Shown here in pieces: positions 14,872 through 28,201 of a DNA stretch of 41,471 bases (positions within the stretch are counted from its first letter, which is position 1; each line of letters begins with the position of its first letter). The notes beneath the pieces are model-generated. The model ran no database searches, was not told the DNA's origin, and worked only from the letters and a program-made list of their open reading frames with translations. Location: positions 1 to 41,471 of the forward strand of contig JANYAK010000008.1 in NCBI GenBank assembly GCA_025361335.1, given 5' to 3'. Origin of the DNA: Coriobacteriia bacterium (GTDB lineage: Bacteria > Actinomycetota > Coriobacteriia > Anaerosomatales > PALSA-660). Made by a program: the position numbers and the translations under genes.

Positions 14872-16866
14872 ATGACCGACGAATCGCCGGCCGTCGACAC
14901 CCGTATCGAACACCTGGGCGACGAGGTCCGGGTCATCGCCCCGCCCGAGGCGTTCGCCGAGCGAGCGGTCGTGCCGAGCATCGAGCGGTACCGCGAACTG
15001 TACAAGCGGTCCGTGGACGACCCGGATGGCTTCTGGGGCGACATGGCGCGCGAGCACTTGGAATGGATCACCCCGTTCACGAGCGTTCGCTCCGGCGGGT
15101 TCGCGGACCTCGACTACACGTGGTTCGGCGACGGCACCCTCAACGTCTCCGCGAACTGCCTGGACCGGCACCTCGGGACGTGGCGGGCGAACAAGGCCGC
15201 GATCATCCTCGAGACCGACGACGGCAAGACCCGCACCTTCACCTACCAGCAACTGCACTACGAGGTGAGCCGCTTCGCCAACGTCCTGAAGAAGAAGGGC
15301 GTGGAGAAGGGCGACCGCGTCGCCATCTATCTGCCGATGGTCCCGGAGCTGGTGATCGCCATGCTGGCGTGCGCGCGCATCGGAGCGATCCACTCGGTCG
15401 TCTTCGGAGGCTTCAGCGCGACGGCCCTGCGCGAGCGCATCCAGGACTGCTCGGCCAAGATGCTCATCACCGCGGACGAGGGCGTGCGCGGCGGTCGGAA
15501 GGTGGCGCTCAAGGCCGCGGCCGACGAGGCGCTGTTCGAGTGCCCCAGCGTGGAGGCGTGCATCGTCGTCAAGCGCGGCAGCGGCGACGTCGACATGGAG
15601 CCGAACCGCGACACGTGGTGGCACCAGGAGGTCGCCGTCCCGGAGGTGCGCAAGCCGTGCCCTCCGGTCCCGATGGCGGCTGAGGACCCCCTGTTCATCC
15701 TCTACACGTCCGGCTCGACCGGGAAGCCGAAGGGCGTCATGCACACGACCGCCGGCTACCTGTTGTTCACCGCGCTGTCGTTCAAGACGGTGTTCGACCA
15801 TCGGGACGAGGACGTCTACTGGTGCACGGCCGACATCGGATGGGTGACGGGTCATAGCTACATCGTGTACGGGCCGCTGGCCGCCGGTGCCACGTCGCTG
15901 ATGTTCGAGGGGATCCCGACCTACCCCGACCCGGGCCGCTTCTGGGCGATTGTCGAGAAGCACCGCGTGAGCACGCTCTACACCGCCCCGACCGCGATCC
16001 GCGCTCTGCAGCGGCATGGTGAAGGCTGGCCCGCGCGCTACGATCTGAGCTCGCTCCGGCTGCTCGGCACGGTGGGCGAGCCGATCAATCCCGAGGTATG
16101 GATGTGGTACCACGACGTGATCGGCAAGGGCGAGCGTCCCATCGTCGACACGTACTGGCAGACCGAGACGGGCGGGTTCCTCATCACGCCGTTCCCCGGC
16201 GCCACGCCGCTCAAGCCGGGGTCCGCCGCCGTGCCGTTCTTCGGCGTCGTCCCCGAGGTGGTGCGCGAAGACGGCTCCCGCGCCGAACCGGGCGAGGGGG
16301 GCTACCTGACGGTGAAGGAGCCCTGGCCAGGCATCCTGCGCGGCACGTGGGGCGACCCCGGCAACAAGCGGCTGCGGGAGACGTACTTCGAGAGGTTCCC
16401 CGGACGGTACTTCACAGGGGACGGCGCGCGTGTCGACGACGACGGCTATTACTGGCTGCTGGGCCGCGTCGACGACGTCATCAACGTCTCGGGACACCGG
16501 CTGGGCACGGCGGAGATCGAAAGCGCGCTCGTGTCGCACGAATCGGTGAGCGAGGCGGGCGTCGTAGGCTTCCCGCATCCGGTGAAGGGCGAGGGGATCC
16601 ACGCCTTCGTGGTGCTGAGGGACGGGTTCGTAGCCAGCGACGACCTGGCGACCATCCTGTCGGGGCACGTCCGCAAGCTGATCGGCCCCATCGCGAAGCC
16701 CGATCGCATCCAGTTCGCCCACGACCTGCCCAAGACCCGCTCGGGCAAGATCATGCGCCGCATCCTGCGCAAGATCGCCGCCGGCGAGACGGACATCGGC
16801 ACGCTGGGGGACCTCTCCACCCTGGCGGACCCGAAGGTCGTGAAGGACCTGCTCGGCGGCGCCTGA
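14872..16866 (+). CDS. acs: Acetyl-CoA synthetase (AMP-forming)
   Basis: Converts acetate, ATP and CoA to acetyl-CoA, AMP and PPi in the cytosol. The 664-residue protein has the family's full length and all core motifs: the phosphate-binding [29 protein letters not shown], the hinge region [10 protein letters not shown], and [11 protein letters not shown], whose lysine is the site of regulatory acetylation. The ATG at 14872 has GGGAGG 8 nt upstream; the frame is open 20 codons further but without a ribosome-binding site. It is divergent from larE. An 84-residue membrane protein follows 38 nt after the stop. Confidence 0.95.
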   Translation: MTDESPAVDTRIEHLGDEVRVIAPPEAFAERAVVPSIERYRELYKRSVDDPDGFWGDMAREHLEWITPFTSVRSGGFADLDYTWFGDGTLNVSANCLDRHLGTWRANKAAIILETDDGKTRTFTYQQLHYEVSRFANVLKKKGVEKGDRVAIYLPMVPELVIAMLACARIGAIHSVVFGGFSATALRERIQDCSAKMLITADEGVRGGRKVALKAAADEALFECPSVEACIVVKRGSGDVDMEPNRDTWWHQEVAVPEVRKPCPPVPMAAEDPLFILYTSGSTGKPKGVMHTTAGYLLFTALSFKTVFDHRDEDVYWCTADIGWVTGHSYIVYGPLAAGATSLMFEGIPTYPDPGRFWAIVEKHRVSTLYTAPTAIRALQRHGEGWPARYDLSSLRLLGTVGEPINPEVWMWYHDVIGKGERPIVDTYWQTETGGFLITPFPGATPLKPGSAAVPFFGVVPEVVREDGSRAEPGEGGYLTVKEPWPGILRGTWGDPGNKRLRETYFERFPGRYFTGDGARVDDDGYYWLLGRVDDVINVSGHRLGTAEIESALVSHESVSEAGVVGFPHPVKGEGIHAFVVLRDGFVASDDLATILSGHVRKLIGPIAKPDRIQFAHDLPKTRSGKIMRRILRKIAAGETDIGTLGDLSTLADPKVVKDLLGGA

Positions 16867-16904
16867 TCCACGGCGAGAGCCGCCGCCTGAAGAAGGGACG
16901 GACC

Positions 16905-17159
16905 ATGGGCTCATCCAACATAGGTATTTGGATCCTGTTCGGCGTCGCGGTGATCGCGCTGATCGGCATCGGCGTGCTCACCCGTCAGCAGATGCGCAAC
17001 GGGGGCACGCTCCCGGGGCCCCCTTCCGACATGGACATGGGAACGCACGACGAGCCGACGGAAGACGTGGCCCGCGTTCTTGACGAGAAGCGTCACGTGC
17101 ATACCACGGAGGACTCGACCAAGCAGGCGCGGGACGTGGGCCGCACGCTCGGTCACTGA
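16905..17159 (+). CDS. Small membrane protein of unknown function
   Basis: An 84-residue protein with one transmembrane helix (about 6-26) and a charged, His/Asp/Glu-rich C-terminal tail (DMDMGTHDEP, RHVHTTED). AAGAAGGGA precedes the ATG by about 9 nt, a good ribosome-binding site. It follows acs by 38 nt and could be co-transcribed with it. I recognise no family; the Met/His/Asp-rich tail might bind metal, but this is speculation. Confidence 0.6.
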   Translation: MGSSNIGIWILFGVAVIALIGIGVLTRQQMRNGGTLPGPPSDMDMGTHDEPTEDVARVLDEKRHVHTTEDSTKQARDVGRTLGH

Positions 17160-17193
17160 TCCGCGCGCGTTCGCGGTCGCGAGGTGACGCGGG

Positions 17194-17736
17194 CTATGGC
17201 CTGGGGGCGTCCGGTCTCCAGCGGCATTCGTTGCCCGCACTCGTGAAGCGGGCGGCCACGTACAGCATGTCGCTCGCTCGATTGAGGAACGCGAGCGCGG
17301 ACGCTTCCAGCGGCGCGGAGGCATCGACGGTCGCCGCGGCGCGCTCGGCCCGGCGCAGTGCCGTGCGGGCCAGGTGGAGGCGTGAGGACGCCTCGTCGCA
17401 GCCTGGCAGGGTGAATCCATCGAAGCTGCCGGCGCGAGCGGCATAGCGATCGATGACACGTTCCAGCGCAGCGACGTCCTCGCTCGAGATGCCTTGAGGG
17501 GCCGACGACTTGGCACCGCCGACCGAGACCCCGCAGTTGAACAGCCTCTGCTGGATGAACTCGAGCACCGTGTCGAGGTCGGGGTCGATGAGCACGGGTC
17601 GGGCGAACCCGACCGCGCTGTTGGCCTCGTCGAGCGCGCCGAGCAGCTCGATCAGAGGGTCGTCCTTGCGCGCCCTTGTGCCGTTCGGCAGGGAGGTCGA
17701 GCCCGTGTCGCCGCCGCGCGTGTAGATGTCGCCCAC
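17194..17736 (-). CDS. ATP:cob(I)alamin adenosyltransferase, PduO type
   Basis: Adds the adenosyl group of ATP to reduced cobalamin to make coenzyme B12. The 180-residue protein shows the family landmarks: ATP-binding IYTRGGDTGSTSL at the N-terminus, LDEANSAVG, RTALRRAERAA with its conserved Arg and Glu, and LNRASDMLYVAAR. I use the GTG at 17736, after GGAGG, because members start right before IYTR; the ATG at 17763 or GTG at 17781 would add up to 15 residues. It follows glnD on the same strand after about 57 nt and probably shares its transcript. The symbol pduO or cobA2 would be used in some species; I leave it open. Confidence 0.88.
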   Translation of the reverse strand: MGDIYTRGGDTGSTSLPNGTRARKDDPLIELLGALDEANSAVGFARPVLIDPDLDTVLEFIQQRLFNCGVSVGGAKSSAPQGISSEDVAALERVIDRYAARAGSFDGFTLPGCDEASSRLHLARTALRRAERAAATVDASAPLEASALAFLNRASDMLYVAARFTSAGNECRWRPDAPRP

Positions 17737-17793
17737 GTCCACCCTTCCTCCGTCTGGCCACATCGTACCCCGACGGGCCACCCGAGGGGGCGC

Positions 17794-20124
17794 TCAGGCG
17801 CGCTCGCGGATCCGCATGGCAAGGTGTCCGAGGACGCCGGGGTCGTCGAGAGGCTGGTCGCCCGCATCGACGACATGGAAGACGTCTCGTGCCGTGCCGC
17901 CGCGGGTCGTGGCTCGGACGAGGCGGATGTCGAGGCCGCATTCAGCGATGGCGCGGGCGATGTCGTGGAGCAGGCCCACTCGGTCCGTCGCGGTCACGTA
18001 CACGGCGGTCGCATACGCCGCCGTTGGTTCGACCGAGACGATCGGCGCTCGAGGAGCGGGCGCGGGGTAGTGCCGGCGGCGCTGGGTGAGGCGCGCGTCC
18101 AGGTCGAGATGGCCGGCCGACGCGGCGACCAGGTAGCGCTCGAAGGCCGCCCACGTGGCGGGCGAGGCCTCGGCCAACGTGTCCGGGCGTGTGACGAACG
18201 TGTCGACCGCCGCGCCGGACGGGGATGAGTGGGCGTCCGCGGAAAGGATGTCGAGCCCCGCCAATGCGAGGGCTCCCGCGACCTCGCCGAAAAGCCCCTG
18301 GTGGTCGGGGGCGGCGACCGTGACGGTCCACGTGCCGGGCACCGGGCCGGGGGTGACGGCCGTTCGCGGTCCCGCCGTCCCGGCGGCGCCCAGCGCCTCG
18401 GCCGCTAGGCGCGCGTGCGCCACGACGTCCTCGGGTCTGCGGCGCGCGAGGTAGCGGAGCGGAGCGTGCCGGATGAACGCGTCGACCTGCGCCCTGTCCT
18501 CGCTCGACACCAGGCGCAAGGCGCCCGCGCGGGTGCGTTCCGCGCGCGCAGGGGCGTCCGCGCCCAAGGAGTCGTGCGTGAGCGCGGCAGCCAGTCTGTC
18601 GGCAAGCTCGCCGACCAGCGCGGCGTGCCACGTCGTCCACGCGCCCGGACCGGTCGCCATGGAGTCCGCCGCCGTGAGCGCGTACAGGTCGTCGACCAGT
18701 GCGGCGTGCCGCACCGCGGAGGCGGTCCTGACGATGACATCCTCGTCATGGATGTCCTGCGTGAAAGCGGTCTCGGCCAGCAGGAGGTGCTCGCGGACCA
18801 GCATCGCGGCGTCGGCCGCCTGATGCTCGTCCAGGCCGAGGCGCGGTACCACGGTCGCGGCCATGGCGGCCCCTCGTCCCGCGTGTCCCGGACCGGCTTG
18901 GACCTTGCCGACGTCGTGAAGGAGCGCGGCGGCCTGCACGGTTCGCCGGTCCGCGCTGGCGACCCGACCCCGGGTCGCGGCCGTGTTCCTCGGAGGAGCG
19001 TCACCGACCAGGGCGGCGCACAGAAGGCTGTGTGCGCCCACGGTCAGCGTGTGGGTGAGTGCGGGCCTGCGCAGCGTCATCAGGACCGACATGCCCGGGA
19101 GGAGGTCGTCGAGGCGGCCCGACCATGCCGCGTCCTCGAGATCGGGGAGGCCGGTGCGGCCGGCGTCGAGCGCGGCGAACAGCGCCTGCGCCTCGAGGGG
19201 CGGGCAGGACGCGGCGTCCCCGGGAACCTGCTGACCAGCCACGCGACCCCGCACGCGCAGGAGGATGTGGTGGATGTCAGCCAGGGCGGGCTGAAGGGCG
19301 TGGAGATCGATCCCTGCCTCGGATGCGGTATCGAGATCGAGGAGTGACCGCGTCGCGCCGGCAGTGACGTGGAGCGCCCAGCGAGCCGCCGTGAGGACTC
19401 CCGCCGCCGCTTCCAAGCGCGCCAGCTCGTCCGGGGATAGCAGGCCGAGCGCCACGAGAGGCCCGGGACCGGTGGACGGGGCGCCGGAAAGGACCGCCGC
19501 CGTCCAGGTCAGCTCGTCGAGATCCCTCTGACCGCCGGCGCCCTCCTTCAAGTCCGGTTCGAGCAGGTAGGGCGATCCGGGGCGCGGTCTGGAAGCCAAT
19601 TCGGGCAGCAGACGTGCGCGTCGTCGGCGGGCATCGGACGCCGCGGCATCGAGCACCCCTTCGGCCAGCGCCCGGTCGCCGCACAGCGTCTGCCCCGTCA
19701 GCGTCGCCGTCAGGGTGATCAGGTCGCGACGGATCGACCGCAGGTGGTCGGAGCGCGTTCGGACCTGATGGCCGACATCGAGCCCGGCGTCCCACAGCGG
19801 GTAGAGCATCCGCTCGAGAGCGGGGCGCAGATGCTCGGGGGGACAGTCCGCCAGCACGAGGAGGTCCAGGTCCGAGCCCGGCAGGAGTCGGCCAGCGCCC
19901 CAGCCGCCGACCGCGAGCACGGCCCAATGCCCGGTCAGCGTTCGCAGGCTGGCGTCAGCGAGCTCGACGACGACACGATCGGTGAGCATGCTGAGCTGGC
20001 GCGCCGACTCAGGCCCCGGGTCGGCCGTCTCGATGAGCGCTCGACGCTCGCGCATGTAGCGCCCGACCGCTTCCGGAGGCGTGATCGACCCCTCCGGGTC
20101 GGCATCGCCGGGGTGCCTCGGCAT
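17794..20124 (-). CDS. glnD: [Protein-PII] uridylyltransferase / UMP-removing enzyme
   Basis: Nitrogen-status sensor that modifies and de-modifies the P-II protein. The 776-residue protein has a nucleotidyltransferase domain (about 75-200; GGWGAGRLLPGSDLDLL), a middle domain with EPDLKEGAGGQRDL, an HD hydrolase domain (LLHDVGK, followed by GHAGRGA) and two C-terminal ACT domains (about 600-690 and 705-776). The catalytic aspartates (SDLD) remain, but the usual GRxEL block before them reads GAGRLL. The ATG is 1 nt after the glnB stop with no ribosome-binding site of its own, so translation is coupled. It is shorter than the 850-900 residues usual in Proteobacteria. Confidence 0.9.
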   Translation of the reverse strand: MPRHPGDADPEGSITPPEAVGRYMRERRALIETADPGPESARQLSMLTDRVVVELADASLRTLTGHWAVLAVGGWGAGRLLPGSDLDLLVLADCPPEHLRPALERMLYPLWDAGLDVGHQVRTRSDHLRSIRRDLITLTATLTGQTLCGDRALAEGVLDAAASDARRRRARLLPELASRPRPGSPYLLEPDLKEGAGGQRDLDELTWTAAVLSGAPSTGPGPLVALGLLSPDELARLEAAAGVLTAARWALHVTAGATRSLLDLDTASEAGIDLHALQPALADIHHILLRVRGRVAGQQVPGDAASCPPLEAQALFAALDAGRTGLPDLEDAAWSGRLDDLLPGMSVLMTLRRPALTHTLTVGAHSLLCAALVGDAPPRNTAATRGRVASADRRTVQAAALLHDVGKVQAGPGHAGRGAAMAATVVPRLGLDEHQAADAAMLVREHLLLAETAFTQDIHDEDVIVRTASAVRHAALVDDLYALTAADSMATGPGAWTTWHAALVGELADRLAAALTHDSLGADAPARAERTRAGALRLVSSEDRAQVDAFIRHAPLRYLARRRPEDVVAHARLAAEALGAAGTAGPRTAVTPGPVPGTWTVTVAAPDHQGLFGEVAGALALAGLDILSADAHSSPSGAAVDTFVTRPDTLAEASPATWAAFERYLVAASAGHLDLDARLTQRRRHYPAPAPRAPIVSVEPTAAYATAVYVTATDRVGLLHDIARAIAECGLDIRLVRATTRGGTARDVFHVVDAGDQPLDDPGVLGHLAMRIRERA

Positions 20125-20125
20125 G

Positions 20126-21720
<1,595 letters not shown>

Positions 21721-21795
21721 CGAGCGCCCCCTCCCTCGTCATCGTGCGCCGCTTCTCCGAGATGGCCCCATCGCCATGGAGCGTAGGTGCGGCAT

Positions 21796-21811
21796 GTTTC
21801 GTCAGCGTTTC
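21796..21811 (-). promoter_or_regulatory. GlnR-like box upstream of amtB
   Basis: The minus strand reads GAAAC-GCTGAC-GAAAC: two GAAAC half-sites with exactly six bases between them. Actinobacterial GlnR sites have the form GTnAC-N6-GAAAC, and amtB is a classic target. One half-site deviates (GAAAC for GTnAC). No glnR gene is in the window. Confidence 0.45.
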
Positions 21812-21852
21812 GAGGGAGTGAATCCGGAGAGAACGCTCGAAATGTCGGGGAA

Positions 21853-21893
21853 ACAGAAGCGGCGCGGGCTCACCGTCCGCGCGCCGCTTCTGT
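21853..21893. repeat. Perfect 14-bp inverted repeat between divergent amtB and uvrA
   Basis: ACAGAAGCGGCGCG (21853-21866) and its exact complement (21880-21893) enclose a 13-nt loop. On the minus strand the hairpin is followed by TTTCCCC, which resembles a weak terminator. No gene ends here, so it may insulate amtB from leftward transcription, or mark a lost gene or an unseen small RNA. Confidence 0.65.
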
Positions 21894-21906
21894 GGTATCG
21901 TTGGTG

Positions 21907-21920
21907 CGAACATGTGTTCG
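21907..21920. promoter_or_regulatory. SOS (LexA) box of uvrA
   Basis: CGAAC-ATGT-GTTCG is a perfect palindrome that matches the Gram-positive/actinobacterial LexA box CGAAC-RNRY-GTTCG. It lies just before the -10-like TACAAT (21935-21940), covering the -35 position, so LexA would block the uvrA promoter until DNA damage. Confidence 0.85.
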
Positions 21921-22009
21921 ATTGCCGCCGGGCGTACAATTGAGGTTCGACCGGATCCGGTGCCGCTCGGGTCCCGCCGATATCACTCTCAGATACGGAA
22001 GGACCGCGC

Positions 22010-24880
<2,871 letters not shown>

Positions 24881-24885
24881 CTGGC

Positions 24886-26763
24886 GTGGCCGACAAGGAC
24901 ATCAGGAGCCAGCTCGCCCGCGTTCCCGAGTCGCCGGGCGTCTACCTGTGGAAGGACGCGGGCGGACGGATCCTCTACGTCGGCAAGGCCAAGGCGCTGC
25001 GCTCACGGATGCGGCAGTACCTCGGCGGGCACGACGAGCGGGCGATGGTGCCGCTGATGATGGCGAGGGTCGCGTCGTTCGACTACTACGTGACGCTGTC
25101 GGAAGTGGACAGCCTCGTGCTGGAAGCGAATCTCATCAAGGAGGCGCGGCCTCCGTACAACGTCGATTACCGCGACGACAAGACGTACCCGTTCATCGCT
25201 CTGACGATGTCGGACCCGTTCCCCGCCCTGAAGTACACCCGGGAGAAGCACCGCCCGGGCACGCGCTACTTCGGCCCGTACACCGACTCCCGGGCGGCGC
25301 GCGCGACCGTCGACGTGGTCCGCCGCGTGTACCCGATATGCCGCGCGGACTGCGTGGAGTGGAAGCGCGTCACGGCGAACGGTGGCGCCCCGACCGGCAA
25401 GCCGTGCTTCGACTACCACGTGGGCAAGGGCCCCGGTCCGTGCGTGGGCGCGATCTCGCGCGAGGACTACGGCAAGACGGTGAAGAAGGTGGCCGCCTTC
25501 CTGGACGGGCGGCGCACGAGCGTCGCGACCGAATTGGGCGCCTCGATGCACCAGGCGGCCGGCGAGCTCGACTTCGAGAGGGCCGCGCGCTTCCGCAATC
25601 GGCTCGAGGCCGTGCGCACCATCCTCGAGAAGCAGACCGTGGTGAGCGCGCGCGATCTGGACGCGGACGTCATCGGGATCTACCGCGAGGAGACGATCGC
25701 CGCCGCGCACGTCTTCCAGGTGCGGGAGGGCCGGGTGCTCGCCGGCGCCGAGTTCGTGCTCGACCAGGGGCTCGACGTGTCGAACGCCGACCTGATGGAG
25801 GGGTTCCTCCTGCGCTACTACGCGCAGGCCAGCCGCGTGCCGCGCGAGGTCCTCGTCTCGGTCCTGCCCGAGGGCGCCGAGGCCATGTCCGAGTGGCTCG
25901 GGAGCCTGCGGGGCTCCAAGGCGCGGGTGGCGGTCCCCGAGCGGGGCGAGAAGCGCCGCCTGCTGGACTTGGCCGACACGAACGCGCGGCACGCGCTGGC
26001 GCGCTACTCCTTCCGCACCCGCTACGACGAATCGCGCACGAACTCCGCGCTCCTTCAGCTGGAAAGCGCTCTCGCGCTGCCCGCGCCGCCTCTGCGTATC
26101 GAGGCGTTCGACATCTCGACGCTGCATGGGAGGTTCTCCGTGGGGTCGATGGTCGTGTTCGACGGGGGCCGGCCGGAGCCGTTGGCGTACCGCCGGTTCA
26201 AGGTGCGACTGGACGACGGCGAGTCCAACGACGTCGCGATGATGCGTGAGGTGCTGTCTCGGCGCTTCCTGCGCGAAGCCAAGGAAGGTGCCCGTTTCGC
26301 GAGGAAGCCGGACCTGCTCATTGTCGACGGCGGCAAGGCGCAGCTGTCGGCGGCGATGAGCGTCCTCGCGGAACTCGGCATAGTGGGCCTGCCGGTCGCC
26401 TCGCTCGCGAAGCGCGAGGAGGAGATCTTCATGCCGGGGTGGGCGGATCCGGTCGTCCTGCCGGCCGGATCGCCGTCGCTCTATCTGGTGAAGCGCGTCC
26501 GCGACGAGGCCCACCGGTTCGCGATCACGTATCACCGCGAGTTGCGCGGGAAGGCGATGACGGCGTCCATCCTCGACGAGGTACCCGGGGTCGGGCCGAC
26601 CCGCAAGCAGGCGCTCGTGAAGGCGTTCGGTTCGGTCCGGAGGCTCAGGACCGCCTCCGTCGACCAGATCGCCGCGGTGCCGGGCATCTCGCGTGCCTTG
26701 GCCGCCGACATCGTCGAGTACCTGTCGGAGTCCCCCGGCGATCCGGTCCCGCCCTCGGCCTGA
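24886..26763 (+). CDS. uvrC: Excinuclease ABC subunit C
   Basis: Makes both incisions around the lesion in the UvrB-DNA complex. The 625-residue protein has an N-terminal GIY-YIG nuclease (GVYLWKDAGGRILYVGKAKALRSR, in pieces) for the 3' cut, a UVR domain that pairs with UvrB, an RNase H-like nuclease domain for the 5' cut (EAFDISTLHG; LLIVDGGKAQ) and tandem helix-hairpin-helix motifs at the C-terminus (VPGVGPTRKQALVKAFGS; VPGISRALAADIVEYL). GTG start 5 nt after uvrA. uvrA-uvrC adjacency with uvrB elsewhere in the same region is common in Gram-positives. Confidence 0.97.
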   Translation: MADKDIRSQLARVPESPGVYLWKDAGGRILYVGKAKALRSRMRQYLGGHDERAMVPLMMARVASFDYYVTLSEVDSLVLEANLIKEARPPYNVDYRDDKTYPFIALTMSDPFPALKYTREKHRPGTRYFGPYTDSRAARATVDVVRRVYPICRADCVEWKRVTANGGAPTGKPCFDYHVGKGPGPCVGAISREDYGKTVKKVAAFLDGRRTSVATELGASMHQAAGELDFERAARFRNRLEAVRTILEKQTVVSARDLDADVIGIYREETIAAAHVFQVREGRVLAGAEFVLDQGLDVSNADLMEGFLLRYYAQASRVPREVLVSVLPEGAEAMSEWLGSLRGSKARVAVPERGEKRRLLDLADTNARHALARYSFRTRYDESRTNSALLQLESALALPAPPLRIEAFDISTLHGRFSVGSMVVFDGGRPEPLAYRRFKVRLDDGESNDVAMMREVLSRRFLREAKEGARFARKPDLLIVDGGKAQLSAAMSVLAELGIVGLPVASLAKREEEIFMPGWADPVVLPAGSPSLYLVKRVRDEAHRFAITYHRELRGKAMTASILDEVPGVGPTRKQALVKAFGSVRRLRTASVDQIAAVPGISRALAADIVEYLSESPGDPVPPSA

Positions 26764-26795
26764 CGCCGCGGATCGCCCACCACGGAGCCGGGCGT

Positions 26796-26804
26796 TGCTA
26801 TACT
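26796..26804 (+). promoter_or_regulatory. Extended -10 promoter
   Basis: TGC followed by TATACT (26799-26804) forms an extended -10 about 58 nt before the small membrane-protein gene. No -35 is evident, as usual for this promoter class. Confidence 0.5.
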
Positions 26805-26861
26805 GCTGTGACGGGCGGATATCGCGCTCGGCACGCACGGGACACAGGGGGTACCAAGGCG

Positions 26862-27212
26862 ATGAGGTTCGTTCTCCGACTGCTCATATCGGCTGCTGTC
26901 ATCTTCGGCGTGTCGTACTTCTCCGGGGGAGCGCTTCTGGCGGTCGCGTCGTTCTGGTGGGCTTTGGCGCTCGCGTTCGTGCTCGGCATCATCAACGCCA
27001 CCATCAAGCCCGTCATCGCCTTGGTCGCCTTGCCGGTCACGATCGTGACCCTGGGGCTGTTCTCCCTGATCATCAACGCCGCCATGCTCGCGCTCGCGAC
27101 CGCGGTGGTCCCCGGCGTGAGCACGACGGGGTTCTGGGCCACGGTGCTGGCGGCGCTCATCATCTCCGTCGTCACCTCCATCGCGACGAGATGGCTCGAA
27201 CGGGACGCCTGA
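26862..27212 (+). CDS. Small four-helix membrane protein, YvlD / phage-holin-4 superfamily
   Basis: The 116-residue protein consists of about four membrane helices (4-20, 28-45, 50-78, 90-110) and has the family's conserved NATIKPVI box after the second helix, followed by ALPVTIVTLGLFSLIINAAML. Such proteins are annotated as mycobacterial-type 4-TMS holin-like or YvlD; no lysis function is established for the chromosomal members. The ATG is preceded by a weak AAGGCG. It has its own extended -10 promoter and lies between uvrC and rapZ; no phage genes are nearby. Confidence 0.85.
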   Translation: MRFVLRLLISAAVIFGVSYFSGGALLAVASFWWALALAFVLGIINATIKPVIALVALPVTIVTLGLFSLIINAAMLALATAVVPGVSTTGFWATVLAALIISVVTSIATRWLERDA

Positions 27213-27274
27213 CAAGAGGGCGCATCCGGGCAGGCGAGGGCGTGGCGTGGGCGGCGGGGACCGACGGAGGAATC

Positions 27275-28201
27275 GTGACTGACGGACCTGACATGAGCGT
27301 CGAGCACGAGGCGGAAGCCACTCCGGCCCCCGTTGAGCTGGTCCTGATCACAGGGCTGGCCGGGGCCGGCCGCTCCGAGGCCATCCACACGTTCGAGGAT
27401 CTGGGCTACTTCTGCATCGACAACCTACCTCCCGCCCTTCTGGGCCAGGTGGTGGATCTCGCGGCGCTTCCCGGGAGCCGCATCGCCAAGGTGGCCGTGG
27501 TGTGTGACATGCGCACGATGTCGTTCTTCGGAGCCTTGCTCGAGGAGCTCGCGCGCCTCGAAGCGTCGGGGAACGCGTTCCGCATCCTGTATCTGCAAGC
27601 GGCCGAGAAGGTGCTCGTCAACCGCTTCAAGGAAACCCGCCGGCGCCACCCGCTCGCCGAGACCGGATCGATCATCGACGGTATCCAGCGGGAGCAGGAG
27701 GGGCTGCGTGAGGTGCGCCGGCGTGCCGACCTGATCGTCGACACCAGCGACATGCTCCCACAGCAGCTGCGCACGGTGATCCGGCAGAAGTTCCTATCGG
27801 AAGACCTCAAGGACGACCTGGCGATCACGGTGACGTCGTTCGGGTTCAAGTACGGGGCGCCGATCGACGCGGACATCGTCATGGACGTGCGGTTCCTGCC
27901 CAACCCGTTCTACATCTCGCGCCTGAGGCACAGAACAGGGCAGGACCGGGCGGTTCGGGACTATGTCCTGGAGCGCGAGGAGACGAAGACGTTCCTGGAT
28001 CGGTGGCAGCCCCTACTGTCCGACCTCGCACCGAACTACCTGGCCGAGGGTAAGCACCACCTGTCCGTCGCGTTGGGCTGCACCGGCGGCATGCATCGCA
28101 GCGTCGTCCTGGCCCAGGAGACCGCCAAGTACCTGCGCGGACTGGGCTACCGGGTGTCGGTGCGGCACCGCGACATCACCAAGGACCAGGAGTGGATGTG
28201 A
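27275..28201 (+). CDS. rapZ: RNase adapter / nucleotide-binding protein RapZ (YvcJ)
   Basis: P-loop protein; in enterobacteria it targets the small RNA GlmZ for cleavage, while in Gram-positives its role is less clear. The 308-residue protein has ITGLAGAGRSEA (Walker A with Arg in place of the usual Lys, a variant I associate with actinobacteria), EDLGYFCIDNLPP, and the C-terminal conserved block SFGFKYGAPIDADIV...DVRFLPNPFY...GCTGGMHRSV. GTG start at 27275 after GGAGG; the ATG at 27293 is the alternative. Overlaps yvcK by 4 nt. The trio rapZ-yvcK-whiA is a hallmark of Gram-positive genomes. Confidence 0.93.
   Translation: MTDGPDMSVEHEAEATPAPVELVLITGLAGAGRSEAIHTFEDLGYFCIDNLPPALLGQVVDLAALPGSRIAKVAVVCDMRTMSFFGALLEELARLEASGNAFRILYLQAAEKVLVNRFKETRRRHPLAETGSIIDGIQREQEGLREVRRRADLIVDTSDMLPQQLRTVIRQKFLSEDLKDDLAITVTSFGFKYGAPIDADIVMDVRFLPNPFYISRLRHRTGQDRAVRDYVLEREETKTFLDRWQPLLSDLAPNYLAEGKHHLSVALGCTGGMHRSVVLAQETAKYLRGLGYRVSVRHRDITKDQEWM

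Noticed and set aside
16905-17159. Metal-binding role for the Met/His/Asp-rich tail of the small membrane protein
   Set aside because: Only a compositional impression with no recognised motif.
26862-27212. Prophage, suggested by a holin-like protein
   Set aside because: No phage genes nearby; chromosomal YvlD-like proteins of this superfamily are common in Gram-positives.
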